A DNA stretch of 64,000 nucleotides, taken from contig CM055607.1 in the NCBI GenBank assembly GCA_029379385.1, positions 2,356,001 through 2,420,000 on the forward strand. Direction: 5' to 3'. Under the pieces are notes generated by a model. The model did not search any database, was not told the DNA's origin, and worked only from the letters and a program-made list of their open reading frames with translations. The translations under genes were made by a program, and so were the position numbers. The stretch is from Quillaja saponaria (taxonomy: Eukaryota > Streptophyta > Magnoliopsida > Fabales > Quillajaceae). This document shows positions 24,782 to 39,260 of this stretch, in pieces. The stretch's first letter is position 1; each line of letters starts with the position of its first letter.

Positions 24782-26660
24782 TTCAGTTTTGTTAGCCACT
24801 CTAAGCTATTGCCCATATTTTTACTGAATAAGTTACACTTCAAGTGGGTTTTTTGGGCCTGCTAGTTGTGTTGAAAACGAGTTTATATCTAATAAATCAT
24901 TATAAATAAATATAATTATTTTTTATTTCTTACTAATATTGTTATTATGAACCTAATTTCTCTCTAAATTCAAAATTGTCCTTATTTACAAATATTTTAT
25001 TTGTGGCTCGAATTTCTGACATTACAAAGATCTCTTAACTAGTTCAGACCTACACTTATTTTATCATTTGAATCATGTTTTACGAGTAAACATAATTTGA
25101 TATATCTGGTAATATTCTTAGTGAAATTTCATTTTATTCAATGTATGTTCAAATGTTCAAGTTATTGAATCAATGAATAACAATTATGTTACTAGGAATT
25201 AATAGAATACAGGCAAAAAAATTAAAATCTTCCATGAAGATCAGGAAGTTGCTCTTCATCAGGCTGCTTCCAAGGCTTCATGTATCGCAGTATATTTGTC
25301 ATGCACGTAGTTATTCACAAGTTAAAAAATCTTTTTGTTTTGCCTTTTTTTTTTTTGAATCAATAGACTTGACCTGTCAGTTGGCAAACTAATTCTCACT
25401 GCAAATTAATGTACGTGTACATCAAAGAATCATCACTCAAAAGCTTAAACACAAACTCTGCAAGAAAGTGTAATTATGAAAAAGAGAGACGCCAAAAATT
25501 AGTTTGTTAGGTGATCTTCATGCATATTCATAATTTTATACACCCATAACAAGAGATAAGGTTTAGATAAATATTACAAGTGAGAGTTGAATCAGTAGTC
25601 ATTTTTCATTCTGGATGGGAAAAAGATGAGTCATGCACAGGTCCAAATTTCTTTTGTACGTTTATAGCTTGATTACTTGACACTTGCCAAGTGATTTTGT
25701 ACCAAGTTAGCTGCACAAGGACTAATGGCTAGAAGGGGTTACCTCAAGTCTTTTCAGTCTCACTTGCTTGACACTTGACACTTGACACTTGGTTTTCTAA
25801 TTAAATTATTGCTTTCCCTAGCAACAATTATTGAACCAAATAAACGAACAAGTTCAACCCAAAATAAATGTGGCAGCCCAAGCCCCCAATGCTAAACCAA
25901 GCAGGCCATTGTGACTAAGTCTCAAAACACTTGCACAGAATTAAGCACATACTACAAAAAATAAAAATAAAAATAAAAATTCAGCCAAGGCCCAAAACAT
26001 GAAAGGTTCTTTTCTTTGTAGGATATCTTGGAACTTATTCCCTGTCTTCACATGTAGATGCAAAAGATATGTTGCAAATTACTTGTTGGATATATAGTAT
26101 TGACTTTAAAATCTATGTACAATGTTCAAACCAAAATTGGGATGTTTTTGCTTGGTCACAGTACCTTATCTTCACCTCCTTAATGTCCTGTCCATGCTAT
26201 TGGGAATATCCTAATAAACTAGTGCAGTAAATTGCTTAACTTTTCATTCCAAATAGTTAAAATTTGACGATTTATGACTTAATAAATAATTAAAGATAAA
26301 TCACTTCATCACTGCCTGACAATTTATAAATTAATAGGAGAAAACTCCAAATTGTAAAATCCGAAGTTGAAACCAAATAGTTATCAAAAGGAATTTATAT
26401 ATTACATAGGCTTATAAATCAATTCAACTTAATAATTTTATTTTTCATTTTTTTATTTTTATGATGAGGTTTAAAGTAAGTTAATTATGATCTTTTAATT
26501 GAAAAAGGTGAATAACAAATAGAGAATAATTTTTTGAAAATAAACCTCTCCCTAAGGTAACGTAATTAGATATATAATTTATTCAATTTCTCTTTCACCC
26601 TTAATCCATTTGGGTTAATCAGCATTACCAATTTCCCATGCCCAGCTGAGATGGTGAGTA
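24782..26660. other. Duplicated downstream region of unit A without genes
   Basis: No coding region is seen. Several stretches match 30500-32240 in unit B, for example the phrase around TTGACACTTGCCAAGTGATTTTG (near 25677 and 31269) and the stretch near 26040 that matches 31628. It is the 3' flank of the truncated chitinase. Confidence 0.6.
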
Positions 26661-26666
26661 GACTTT

Positions 26667-27283
26667 GACACTTCTACCTAATATAATAAGTAAACGATAT
26701 GTTCAAAGATTTTTTATTTTTATTTTTATACTATCAAATTGATAAAGTACTAATTAGTTTAATTTTTTAAAAAATAATTACTATGAGACTTCTACCTAAT
26801 ATAATATGTAAACGAATATGTTCAAAGATATTTGATTTTTTATTTTTATGGTATCAAGTTGATAACGTACTAATTAATTAATTTTTAAAAAATAGTATGA
26901 CACTTCTACCTAATATAATATGTAAACGAATATGTTCAAAGATTTTTTATGTTTTTTTTATGCTATCAAATTGATAACGTACTAATTAATTTATTTAAAA
27001 AAAAATTACTATGACACTTCTATCTAATATAATATGTAAACGAATATGTTCAAAGATTATTTTTTATGCTATCAAAGTGATAACTTACTAATTTATTTAT
27101 TTAAAAAAAAAATTACTATGACACTTCTACCTAATATAATATGTAAACGAATATGTTCAAAAGATTATTTTTATTTTTATTTTTATGCTATCAAATTGAT
27201 AACGTACTAACTAATTTATTTTTTAAAAAAAATTACTGACACTTCTACCTGTTGTAAACGAATATGTTCAAAGATTTTTTAAT
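26667..27283 (+). repeat. AT-rich minisatellite, six units of about 107-118 bp
   Basis: Units start near 26667, 26785, 26899, 27013, 27120 and 27238. Each begins with a form of GACACTTCTACCTAATATAA, continues with a form of GTAAACGAATATGTTCAAAG, and ends in ATCAAATTGATAACGTACTA plus a T/A-rich spacer; the last unit is partial. Unit B of the segmental duplication has only one diverged copy near 32224-32340, so the array expanded after, or contracted since, the duplication. Confidence 0.9.
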
Positions 27284-27424
27284 TCAAAGTGGAAAACTTA
27301 CACGTAATTCCTAGTGTAGCTCAAAATTCATATCCCATTATCTGCCAAAATTAAATAAAAAATCATATCCCATTGCATCATCTTTTTTTTTTTTCGCTGT
27401 AATTAATTTTTTTATTATTATTAT

Positions 27425-28376
27425 GCTATGTGAACAACCATGTGTACCGGGATGCCATGGTTATTTTCAAGACAATGTCTAGTCGTGGGTTTTATACATT
27501 AAGGAGATGTTCATGAAATTAGAGAAAACGAGTTTGGTAGCATGGAATCTGATGATAGCAGTATATATGAAAAACTCAAAGCCAGGCGAAGCTGTTGATA
27601 TTTTTCTACAGATGGAAAAATGTGGAATAGACCCTGACGCAATCACTTTGCTAGTGTTCTTCCAGCTTTGTTGCTTGGAAGGAGAAGTGATGAATTTGTT
27701 GAGATGAAGAAACTTCGCCCAAACTTGTTACTGGAGAATGTATTGATAGACATGTATGCTAGGTGTGGATGTTTACAAGAAGCATGGGAAGTGCTTGAAG
27801 GGTGTACCCCAACATGAATATCGGCCTTCTAGCAGCTGATCACCTTTTCAATTGATCCATGAGCAGTCCGGTTACTATGTCCTGCTATCTAACATATTTG
27901 CAAAGGCTGGTAGATGGCAAGATGTAACAACTGTCCGTTCATTGATGAAGAGGAGAAGAATTAAGAAAATGTCTGGCATCAGCAATTTTGAGCTTAATAA
28001 TCAGGTTTATACCTTTCTTGCTGGAGACACATCACATCCATAGTCTAAGGAAATAGATGAAGAGCTAGTGGTATTAGTAGGGAAGATGAAAGAGTTGGGT
28101 TTCACCCGAGACTGATTCTGCTCTACATGATGTGGAGGAGGAGGATAAGGAATGCCATCTAGCAGTTCGCAGTGAAAAGTTAGCTATTGTTTTTGCCATT
28201 TTGAATACTCAGCCTGGAACCCCAATAAGAATTACGAAGAATCTCGTGTCTGTGGAGATTGCCACATTGCTGCCATGCTAATTTCCAAGATAGTTGAACG
28301 TGAAATTGTTGTTAGGGACACTAATCGTTTCCATCAGTTTAAAAATGGTATATGCTCATGTGGAGATTATTGGTGA
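27425..28376 (+). pseudogene. PPR-DYW gene fragment, pseudogene copy
   Basis: Scattered pieces of the PPR gene at 20953 in the same order. The first piece (27425-27493) matches 21283-21350, then about 370 bp are missing. The part around TSLVAWNLMIAVYMKNS (near 27530) follows, then small deletions near 27650, a loss of about 365 bp near 27800, and a last piece matching the 3' end through the DYW codons and TGA at 28374-28376. Extra damage includes a TAG near 28042 and 1-bp losses near 28107 and 28244. There is no start codon at the matching place and no open frame across the pieces. It cannot encode an editing factor. Confidence 0.92.
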
Positions 28377-29538
28377 GCCTTTTTGTTGAATTCTTGCTTG
28401 CTTCCTGCTGTCATGCTTGAGACATGTATAGGCCTTTTCAACTGAAACTGATTGTTCGAGTTTTGATATAAACAAGATGAAGTTAGACTGTAATTTGACA
28501 GCTTCAAGATGGTAATTTTCCAATCACATAAATTGCTGTCAGCTCTAGACTCCAAGTCCAAGTGTTACTTGAAGTATGGCTTCTTATTTCCATAAACATT
28601 TGCTCCAGATAGAGAACCTTATTACATTTTGGATCTTAGTTCAGAAGAGGAAAGAATTAAGAAGAAGTTGTTTGCTGCAACAACTTATTACAAACGGGTT
28701 GAGAGAGATCAGAAGGTTTACTGCAACAAAATTCAGAACTGAAGCAGAAATTCCAAGAGCTAGAAAGACAGATAGTAATAGAGATAAACACTGATCCTTT
28801 TCTTTTTCCCTCTGTTTTCTATAAAGAACTAGTAAAAATGAACAGCATTATATGATTTTGATTTCTGAATGGCAGTAACTTTTGAAGGATTTACCCGATA
28901 AAAAAAGAAAAGAAAAGGGAATTAGTGAAAACTTAAAGTCAAGATTAACCATGAGATTCAACAGTTCCTTCACAGGGAAGCTATGGAAAGATTATAATAA
29001 TGTTGTTTTGATATCCGTTGACAAAAGTTGCAAAAATTTAGTCACCGGTGGATTTTTCTCAGAGCAATTAGCTTAAAATTTCAGAACTTCTAGTAGTTCG
29101 CCATCATCCAATATTATATGCCTAACATGTGAAAGGGAAAGTAAAAGAAAATGAAAACATCGACTATTTGTTATAATCTGTAGAAGCATATGCCCTGAAA
29201 CTATTCAAACTTCTAATAGTCAATGATGGTCCCCAATTCCCATTTTCAATATTGATGGCTAAAATTAAGTTAGGCTTGACATCTGACAAGATAACCATGA
29301 AGCTCAATAGCAGCCTACTCCAGCATAACTTTCCCAAAAATCCAAGTCAATAAATGATTTGTAGCTTAACCAGGGAGGTCATTGACTCTTCAAGTCCATG
29401 GATCAAATGTGTGAAAACCATATTTAATTCTCCACCTCTATGTCTTGATGGTAGCAATTTCTTACCCACGAGGCACGGTTGTCATACTTTTCTTCCCCTA
29501 AATTCACGATTCACACGCCCCCTCCCCAGCCAAACACT
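28377..29538. other. Duplicated region between the PPR fragment and the chitinase promoter
   Basis: This is the unit B counterpart of 22987-24177 and matches it closely. Short open frames in it are not conserved between the two copies and are probably chance. It holds the empty site of the retroposition scar near 28946-28965. Confidence 0.6.
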
Positions 29539-29546
29539 TATAAATA
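29539..29546 (+). promoter_or_regulatory. TATA box of the class III chitinase gene
   Basis: TATAAATA about 54-61 bp before the start codon, inside a block shared with the truncated copy. Confidence 0.6.
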
Positions 29547-29590
29547 TGCAAGTGCCTTCACTTTCCATGTGCCAAACAAAAAGATAATAG

Positions 29591-30499
<909 letters not shown>

Positions 30500-32460
30500 T
30501 TAAGTTTTGTTAGCCACTCTAAGCAATATGCCCATATTGTTACTGAATAAGTTACACTTCAAGTAGGTTTTTCGTGCCTACTAGTTGTGTCGTATGTAAT
30601 AAATAATAAACATAATTTGAAATAAATACTTAGATTCGTCTTCTGGTGTTCTTAGTGAAAATTTTATTTTTATTCCATGCATGTTCAACTGTTCAAGTTA
30701 CTGAATCTGAATAAATAACAACTATTTTATTGGGAATTAATGGAATACAGGGAAAAAAATTAAATTTAAATCTTCCATGAATCAGGAAGTGGTTTCTTCA
30801 TCAGGCTGCTTCCAAGGCTTTATATATGGCAGTATAAGTATATATGTCATGTAGTCATTCACAAGTTCAAGAGCCTTTTTTCTTTTTTATCTGTAGGTAT
30901 GTAGTAATTAATATACTTGACTTGCCAAACCAATTCTCAGTTTCTCACTGCAAATTAATATTGTCTGCATCAAAGAGTCATCACTTAAAAACTTAAACGA
31001 AATTACAAGAATTTATTTATTTTTAATTATGAAAATGAGTGACGACAAAAATTAATTTAAATATTTAATTAGGTGAATCTTTTATGCAAAGATATCTATA
31101 TAGATATCTATATATATATATCTCCTAACCATAAGTAAGAGAGAAAATTTAGATAGATATTACAAGTGAGTTGAATCAGTAGTTATTTTTCAATCTGGGT
31201 AAGAAGAAGAAAAATGAGTCATGCACAGGTCCAAATTTCTTTTGTATATACGTTTATAGCTTAACCAATTGACACTTGCCAAGTGATTTTGGACCAAGTT
31301 AGCTGCACACGGACTAATGGCTAGAAGGTTACCCAAAAACACGTTTAAAAGAGTTTTATTCCTCAAGTCTTTTCAGTCTTACTTGACACTTGGTCTTCTA
31401 ATTAAATTTATTGCTTCCCTAGCATCAACTATTGAACCACAAACAAGTTCAACCCAAAATCAATGTGGCAGCCCAAGCCCCCCAATGCTAAACGCCTAGC
31501 AGGCCATTGTGACCAAGACTCAACACTTGCACAGAAAATGTACTTACATACAAAAAATATAAAAAAATTCCGCCAAAGCTCAAAACATAAAAGGTTCTTT
31601 TCCTTGTAGTATCTTGAAGTCATTCCCTTTCTTCACCTGTAGATGCAGAAGATATGTTGCAAATTACTTGTTGAATGGTATTGAATTTGAAATGTTGAAA
31701 CCAATATTGGGAATGGATGTTCTTGCTTGGCAGTATACCTTATCTTCACCTCCATAATGTCCTATACATGGGCTATTGGGAATATCCTAATAAACTAGAA
31801 AAGTAAATTGTTTTTCTGGTGGCTTTTAACTTCTTATATGAAATCGTTAAAATGTTTGGCTATTTATGAATTAATAAATAAGTTACGATAAATTATTTTA
31901 TCTGATAATTGATAAATTAATAGATGCTCGAGTATGGGACAAGGGAAGAAGGAAACTCAAAATTGTAAATCCAAAGCTAAAAACCCTAGAGGTAAAAGGA
32001 ATAAAATCCAAACTATATATTCCATCCGCTAAAAAATCATTAACTCCACCTAATAATTTTGTTTTTTTATTTTATAAATGAGGTTCAAAATAAGTTCATT
32101 ATGATCTTTTACAGGAAAAAGTTGAATAACAAATAGAGAGTAATTTTTGGAATTAAACCTCTCCCTAACGTAACGTAATTAGATATATAATTTCTTCAAT
32201 TTCTCTTTCACCCTTGATCCATTACGACACTTCTATCTAAAATAATAGGTAAAAGAATATGTTCAAAGATTATTATTGATGTATCAAATTGATAACGTAC
32301 TAAGCTAAAAGAAAAAAGATAACGTACTAATTAATTTATTTCTAATTTTTTATTTATTCAAAGTCAGAAAACTTAACGTAATTCCTAGTGTAGCTCAAAA
32401 TTTATATACCATTGCATCATTTTTTTTTTTTCTCTCTGTAATTATATTTCACCAAAACCC
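30500..32460. other. Intergenic region, unit B counterpart of 24782-27415
   Basis: AT-rich with no gene. It matches the downstream part of unit A in blocks and holds a single diverged minisatellite unit near 32224-32340. Confidence 0.6.
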
Positions 32461-32468
32461 TATATAAA
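32461..32468 (+). promoter_or_regulatory. TATA box of the dead chitinase copy
   Basis: TATATAAA about 50 bp before the ATG at 32518, the same spacing as in the other chitinase copies. Confidence 0.5.
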
Positions 32469-32517
32469 GCCATAAACCTAGTAACTAACATTTATCATAT
32501 TAAGCACAAAAATACAT

Positions 32518-33369
<852 letters not shown>

Positions 33370-34255
33370 AAATTTATTTTTAGTCCATGAAATAATTGCA
33401 AGTATTATGCATATAGTATAGTCTAATTGCTAGAGCTTGCTCAGAGTTTATTTTTATTTTTTAAGAAAATATAATAATAATTATTTTATTTTTACAATTA
33501 CTTTGTAGAGGAGAAAATTGTTATGTATTTTTATTTACTTGGCCCTATTTATAAAGAGAGAATGTAGTTAATAAATTATAAATGAGCGTGAGCGGTTGTA
33601 ATTAGAAAGTTAGTATTTATTTAAATTAATATTTTTATAATAAGTTTAAATTAATAAATTAATTAGATATATAATATAGTAATGTAGGAGATATAAGGGT
33701 TTTAAAATATTTAAAATAGTATAGATATAGATATATACATTATTAAAATTTCATTTAATCAAAATATATGAGTTTTTAACTCAAATGATTAAAATTACTG
33801 AGATGTTGAGATAATTTTATTTTATTTTATTTTTGTAAATTTGAATCGAGGTGCTCTCCATATGGGTAATAATTAATATGTTAATCCTAATTATAAACAT
33901 TTATATTCCAGTTCCACTTGCAAGCTGAGGGTTCAAAAAATTAATCCTCCAGTTCTAGATAGTTGCACCCTTTGAATAATTAACTTACGCACTACTCAAA
34001 GGATAAGATCGGAATAAGTGATCAAGACTTCTTCAATTCTCAAACTCCATTGTAAATTTGTGATTTAGTCAAAGATGTGTTTAAATATTATTAGTTTATT
34101 ATGCACTTATATAATTGATATTAAAAAAAGAGAGGACGGCATAGGTAGATTGAATGATAATATTTTAGAATTTAAAAAAAATAAAAAATTTGTTTTGTGA
34201 AAGTGATGATTTCCAGGCCCAACGGCACTTATAACCATACAATTATAATATAAAA
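33370..34255. other. AT-rich intergenic DNA
   Basis: Very AT-rich; no gene or repeat recognised. Confidence 0.5.
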
Positions 34256-34375
34256 GACTTAAATATATTTTTAGTCTATATAATTTAAGTTTTAGTTTAT
34301 TTCCGTCTTTATAATTTTAATTATTATAATCCAGTCTTTCTATAATTTTATTTAATGCAGTTAAATTCCTATATT
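34256..34375 (+). repeat. Left terminal inverted repeat arm
   Basis: Pairs with the reverse complement of 35262-35380 with roughly 70 percent identity by eye and only small gaps. Confidence 0.65.
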
Positions 34376-34735
34376 ACATAGTTTATTAATAAAAAATAAT
34401 CATGTATATAAAAATTTAATTAAATTTCATTAAATAATATTAAACATAAATTTATATATTTTTTTCTCTTCCTGGTCTACCCAGATTCCTGCATAACTAC
34501 CAAATTTACAAATTCCAAATCATTTATGAAACCAATCCTGTTTCCTCTTTAGCGCTCTCTCTCTTGCACTCTCTTATCCAAATTGAAATCTAGAAATTTC
34601 AAATTTTGACTGGTTTGGATATCAGGTAAGAATTTAATATTTTAATTCTAGTTACAATCCTAACCTCGTTTTAATTTTAGATATGGAAGTTTCTGATTTA
34701 TGTCTTTAATTTCTTAGATCCAAGTGTTGGCATAA

Positions 34736-34996
34736 ATGAAAAAAATTGTGCACTTTACTGCTGGTTCACTTCAACAAGGGTCTCCAGCTTTAGCCAACGA
34801 GATCAAAGAAGCCCTTGAATGCAACGATGTAGATGCCAAGATCAACACCATAAAGAAAGCCATAATGCTTTTGCTCAAAGGCGAGGACCACACGGTTTAG
34901 AAGCTTCTCCTTCACTTCTCCTTCTTTATTTGAAGACTGTTTCTAAAGGGAGAAATTTGCCGGAAATGATCCTCATTTGCCAAAACAAAGCCTTCC
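34736..34996 (+). pseudogene. Coatomer subunit beta (beta-COP) N-terminal fragment
   Basis: Reading from the ATG at 34736 gives VHFTAGS, then SPALANEIKEALECNDVDAK, then KKAIMLLLKGEDHT and a TAG. After a frame change the match resumes as LLLLYLKTVSKGRNLPEMIL and then ICQN. This is the start of the beta subunit of COPI coatomer as I remember it, with a stretch of roughly 17 codons missing after MLLLKG, one stop and one frameshift. The normal protein is over 900 residues long, so this is only its first tenth. It sits inside an element with terminal inverted repeats and is best explained as a captured gene piece. A GTAAGA-to-AG interval just upstream (about 34626-34718) may be a captured 5' UTR intron. 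Confidence 0.75.
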
Positions 34997-35261
34997 AACC
35001 ATTAGCCATCAGTCAACTCTTTATTGTTTCTTTGTTGGTGCCTTGGTGGAGAGAGAGAAGAGAAGGGTTTAATTTATTTATTTTTTGTTTTCTATTTTTT
35101 AAAATTCTTATTAATATTTTTCTTTATTAAAATGTTTATTTTAACTTTTATATAAATTTTAGACAAGGCAAGTGGCTATTTTTTATTGATAAAATATACC
35201 AACTCAGTTGTCTATCTCATCTTTTGTTAGAGACGTCACTCACGTTAGTGTTAATTTAAAC

Positions 35262-35380
35262 AAAATGAACCTAATTGTATTAAATGAAACTATGGAAGGA
35301 TCCAATTATAGTAATTGAAATTATAAAAACAAAAATAAACTCAAATTTAAACTATAATGACCAAAAATATAATTAAACTC
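35262..35380 (-). repeat. Right terminal inverted repeat arm
   Basis: The reverse complement of the left arm at 34256-34375, diverged. Its outer end overlaps the beginning of the tandem duplication that follows. Confidence 0.65.
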
Positions 35381-36200
35381 AAATGAATAAATTAAAGATT
35401 TTTACCACACGTTATATTTTCATAGGACAGAATCGAATCACACGTAAATATATACTAAAACTCTTGAAAAGAAAAAAAAAATTACATTTAGGAGACAAAA
35501 AAATCAAGATTGTTGTTATAAATTATTATTCATATTTAAGATGAATTTATTATTAGTTTTTTTCTGAAAAAAAGAAGAAGAAGAAGAAGAAAAAGACGAC
35601 AAGTTCTAAGAGTTTCATTATGTTTCAAAATAATTGTTCAAAAATAGAAAAAAAATTTGGTAACCTTATTAATCACACTAATCATAATACAATATATACT
35701 TTTTAAAACTAACTTTCGTGACATAGACAATACATGTGAATTGTATTTATGATATATATATATATAGCTTTTATGATTATAATAGTATTGTATAATCAAA
35801 ATATAATTAAACTCAAATAAATAAATTAAAGATTTTTACCACACGTTATATTTTCATAGGACAGAATTGAATCACACGTAAATATATACTAAAACTCTTA
35901 AAGAGAAAAAAAAAATTTACATTTAGGAGACAAAAAATTCAAGATTGTTGTTATAAATTATTATTCATATTTAAGATGAATTTATTATTAGTTTTTTTCT
36001 GAAAAAAAAAAAAGAAGAAGAAGAAGAAAAAGACGACAAGTTCTAAGAGTCTCATTATGTTTCAAAATAATTGTTCAAAAATATAAAAAAAATTTGGTAA
36101 CCTTATTAATCACACTAATCATAATACAATATATACTTTTTAAACTAACTTTCGTGACATAGACAATATATGTGAATTGTATTTATGATATATATATATG
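35365..36200 (+). repeat. Tandem duplication, two units of about 0.4 kb
   Basis: 35365-35760 and 35799-36200 are nearly the same. Both carry TTTACCACACGTTATATTTT, ATCACACGTAAATATATACT, a GAAGAA run followed by GACGACAAGTTCTAAGAG, and ACTTTCGTGACATAGACAAT. They end in a TA repeat. The copies differ by a few bases, so the event is recent. No coding content is seen. Confidence 0.88.
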
Positions 36201-37624
36201 TATGTATATATTCATCAAAAATTATTATAGATATCAAGAAATTATTTTAAAAAAAATAATCTAAGCGTATAATTATGTGTAAGAAATTATAAAGATGGAG
36301 GAAGAATTAATACAATAATATTATAATCATAAAAGCTATACTCTTAATATTTTTTTTCATTCAAAGCATTTTAAAAGAAAATTAATTCATAATATTATAA
36401 TTATTTGTAACTTATTAAATTAAAATATTGAGAAAATCAATATTAATTACTATTGGTATGTAGTTATTAAGACATTATAGATTTATTAATATCGAAAAGA
36501 ATTAGGATAAAAAAAATCAATAGTCATAAAATAATTATAATTATATTAATATTAAAATAGCTAAAAGTTATGAAAGTAGTAAAATAAAAAATAGATTATT
36601 TGAAGCAAAATAACAATTAAAAAGTATTTATGTAATAGTAAAAACTCATAGGGTATTTAAGAAAATAAAATTTTTTCCATTAAAAGTTAAAAAATAATTT
36701 ATAATAATGAAAATTATATTCTAAATTTTTTTTAATTCATGGTATTTAAAAAAAAAATTTATTTCAGAAATTTGAGAAGAACTAAAATATATTATAAGAA
36801 CTACAAAAATTAAGATTATTAGATACTTATTAAATTAAAAAAAATCATAAATTCAATTTTAATTGCTATTGACATATAATTATTGAAAAATTATAGATTT
36901 ATTAATTTTGAGAAAAATCAGTAAAATAGAAATCAATATTCCTAAAATAATCACAATTCTATTCATATTAAAATAAAGAAAAAATAGGAAAAAAGTAAAA
37001 TAAAAATAAAAATAGTAGCATTTTTGAAGATAAATAACGACTAAACATAACTACTTAATAATACAAACTCATAAAAGTATAAACATAAATAAAAATTTAT
37101 AACTATAAGACTCTTTTATATATAGTATAGATTATTTGAATATAAAGTACATACATAATTATGAAATAAATATTTAATTTCTTAAAGGTTTATTAAAAAT
37201 TAAAAATAGAAAGCGTAAAAATATTTTAAGTCAACAATAAATAAAAATGAGAACAATTATTTTACGAGAGAGAATACAAAACTTAAACTTTAATTAAGGA
37301 TGTTTTTTCAATCTCATTCAAGAATTGCTAAGATTCCCAACTCCGGTAATCATACGCGTAAGGATGACCAACCCTTTTACTTGCACCCCGCAGCCTTTGA
37401 CCTCCTCTTGCAAATGATTAGATCATGACATTAATTTTGATATTTTGTTAGGTATTCAATCTCAAGGATTCAAAACCCTAAAGCATTGACTTTTTTTTTT
37501 TTTTCCTGGTGGGGATGGAGAGAATTCCTTTTGCCCAATTGCATTTCTTTAAACAAGAAGCAAGATATGCCGTTATATTAATGTAATCTTTCAGTTCTTG
37601 ACTCTGACTTTAATTCTAGTACTC
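36201..37624. other. Very AT-rich intergenic DNA
   Basis: Long stretches of A and T with no gene recognised. The last part, from about 37300, is less AT-rich and is the promoter side of the chitinase at 37693. Confidence 0.5.
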
Positions 37625-37632
37625 TATAAATA
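37625..37632 (+). promoter_or_regulatory. TATA box of the chitinase gene at 37693
   Basis: TATAAATA 61-68 bp before the ATG, the same layout as in the other chitinase copies. Confidence 0.6.
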
Positions 37633-37683
37633 TGCTAGTACAAGCCCTTTACAATCACAAAGCAAGAAATTACACAACACTAG

Positions 37684-38589
<906 letters not shown>

Positions 38590-39260
38590 AAGACATTTGC
38601 GTAGCTGGAACTTGGAATAAATAAATGATAGTATAATCATCTCATGATTTTGTGGATTTGGTTGTTTGTGTACTATTTCATTAATAAATATATAACAAGG
38701 AAGAAGCTGGACAGATTGACATCTATCTTCTTTTTCTTTTTTTTTGATAAAAAATATTTATTATTTAAAACATGAATATCCAAAGTCAAAACAGGTTAAC
38801 AAGTTATGCTATTAGGTGCAGACATCACTTCCCTTGCAATATCATCTTTTGCGAACAGAACGTGCATTACAAAACCCGTAAGCAAAAATAGTTGTTTTTT
38901 TTTTTTTTTTGGTAAATAAGCAAAACATTGTTTACTTTTGGGTAGTTTGACTGTAACAAAACATCCAAATACACCTGCATTCAGAGTCAACCATAATAGG
39001 TAGACCTAGAAACCAGCAAAAGAAGAGGTCAAAGCACCGAAACAGTCCTGAAAGGTTGAATGTGATTTTCATTTTAACAACCAAAATCATAAGATGTAAA
39101 AGAAAAACACCAAAACAAGAATGACTAATGATGGAACGTAGGAAGAAAATATACACCAAAACAAGCAAAAATGACATCTATCCACCGGTTGCTCTTCCAA
39201 ATTGCTTATATTGAGGCAAGAAACCTAATTATATGGTTGCTGTTCCATTTCGTTTCGCAT
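38590..39260. other. Convergent 3' region between chitinase and pyruvate kinase
   Basis: No gene is seen. It holds the 3' flanks of the two convergent genes and two T runs (near 38736 and 38896). Confidence 0.5.

Larger units (their letters stand above)
21283..27415 (+). repeat. Segmental duplication, unit A (intact PPR, broken chitinase)
   Basis: Unit A runs from inside the PPR gene through the truncated chitinase at 24239 and the downstream AT-rich DNA to the T run near 27385-27400. Unit B (27425-32442) follows head to tail with the same order. Matches recur along the whole length: PPR 3' end, 3' flank near 23040 versus 28440, chitinase promoter, and downstream phrases near 25230 versus 30780 and near 26010 versus 31590. 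The period is about 6.1 kb. Boundaries are by eye and good to tens of bases. Confidence 0.85.
34256..35380. mobile_element. Mutator-like (Pack-MULE-like) non-autonomous element with captured beta-COP fragment
   Basis: The two ends are long, diverged inverted repeats. The left arm begins GACTTAAATATATTTTTAGT and the right arm, read on the minus strand, begins GAGTTTAATTATATTTTTGG. The similarity continues for about 115-120 bp, through AGTTTATTT, TTTATAATTT and TTTCATTTAAT-like phrases. Between the arms lies a recognisable piece of a host gene (beta-COP). No transposase is seen. Long TIRs around captured gene fragments are the hallmark of Pack-MULEs. I could not find a clean 9-bp target duplication: the flanks AATATAAAA and AAATGAATA are AT-rich but not identical. 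The exact ends and superfamily therefore remain open. Confidence 0.65.

Noticed and set aside
25186..25392. A 68-codon frame downstream of the truncated chitinase
   Set aside because: The unit B counterpart (near 30740) does not keep the frame, so it is not a conserved gene.
26667..27283. CRISPR-like regular repeats
   Set aside because: Units are about 115 bp, tandem and without unique spacers, in a plant genome; this is a minisatellite.
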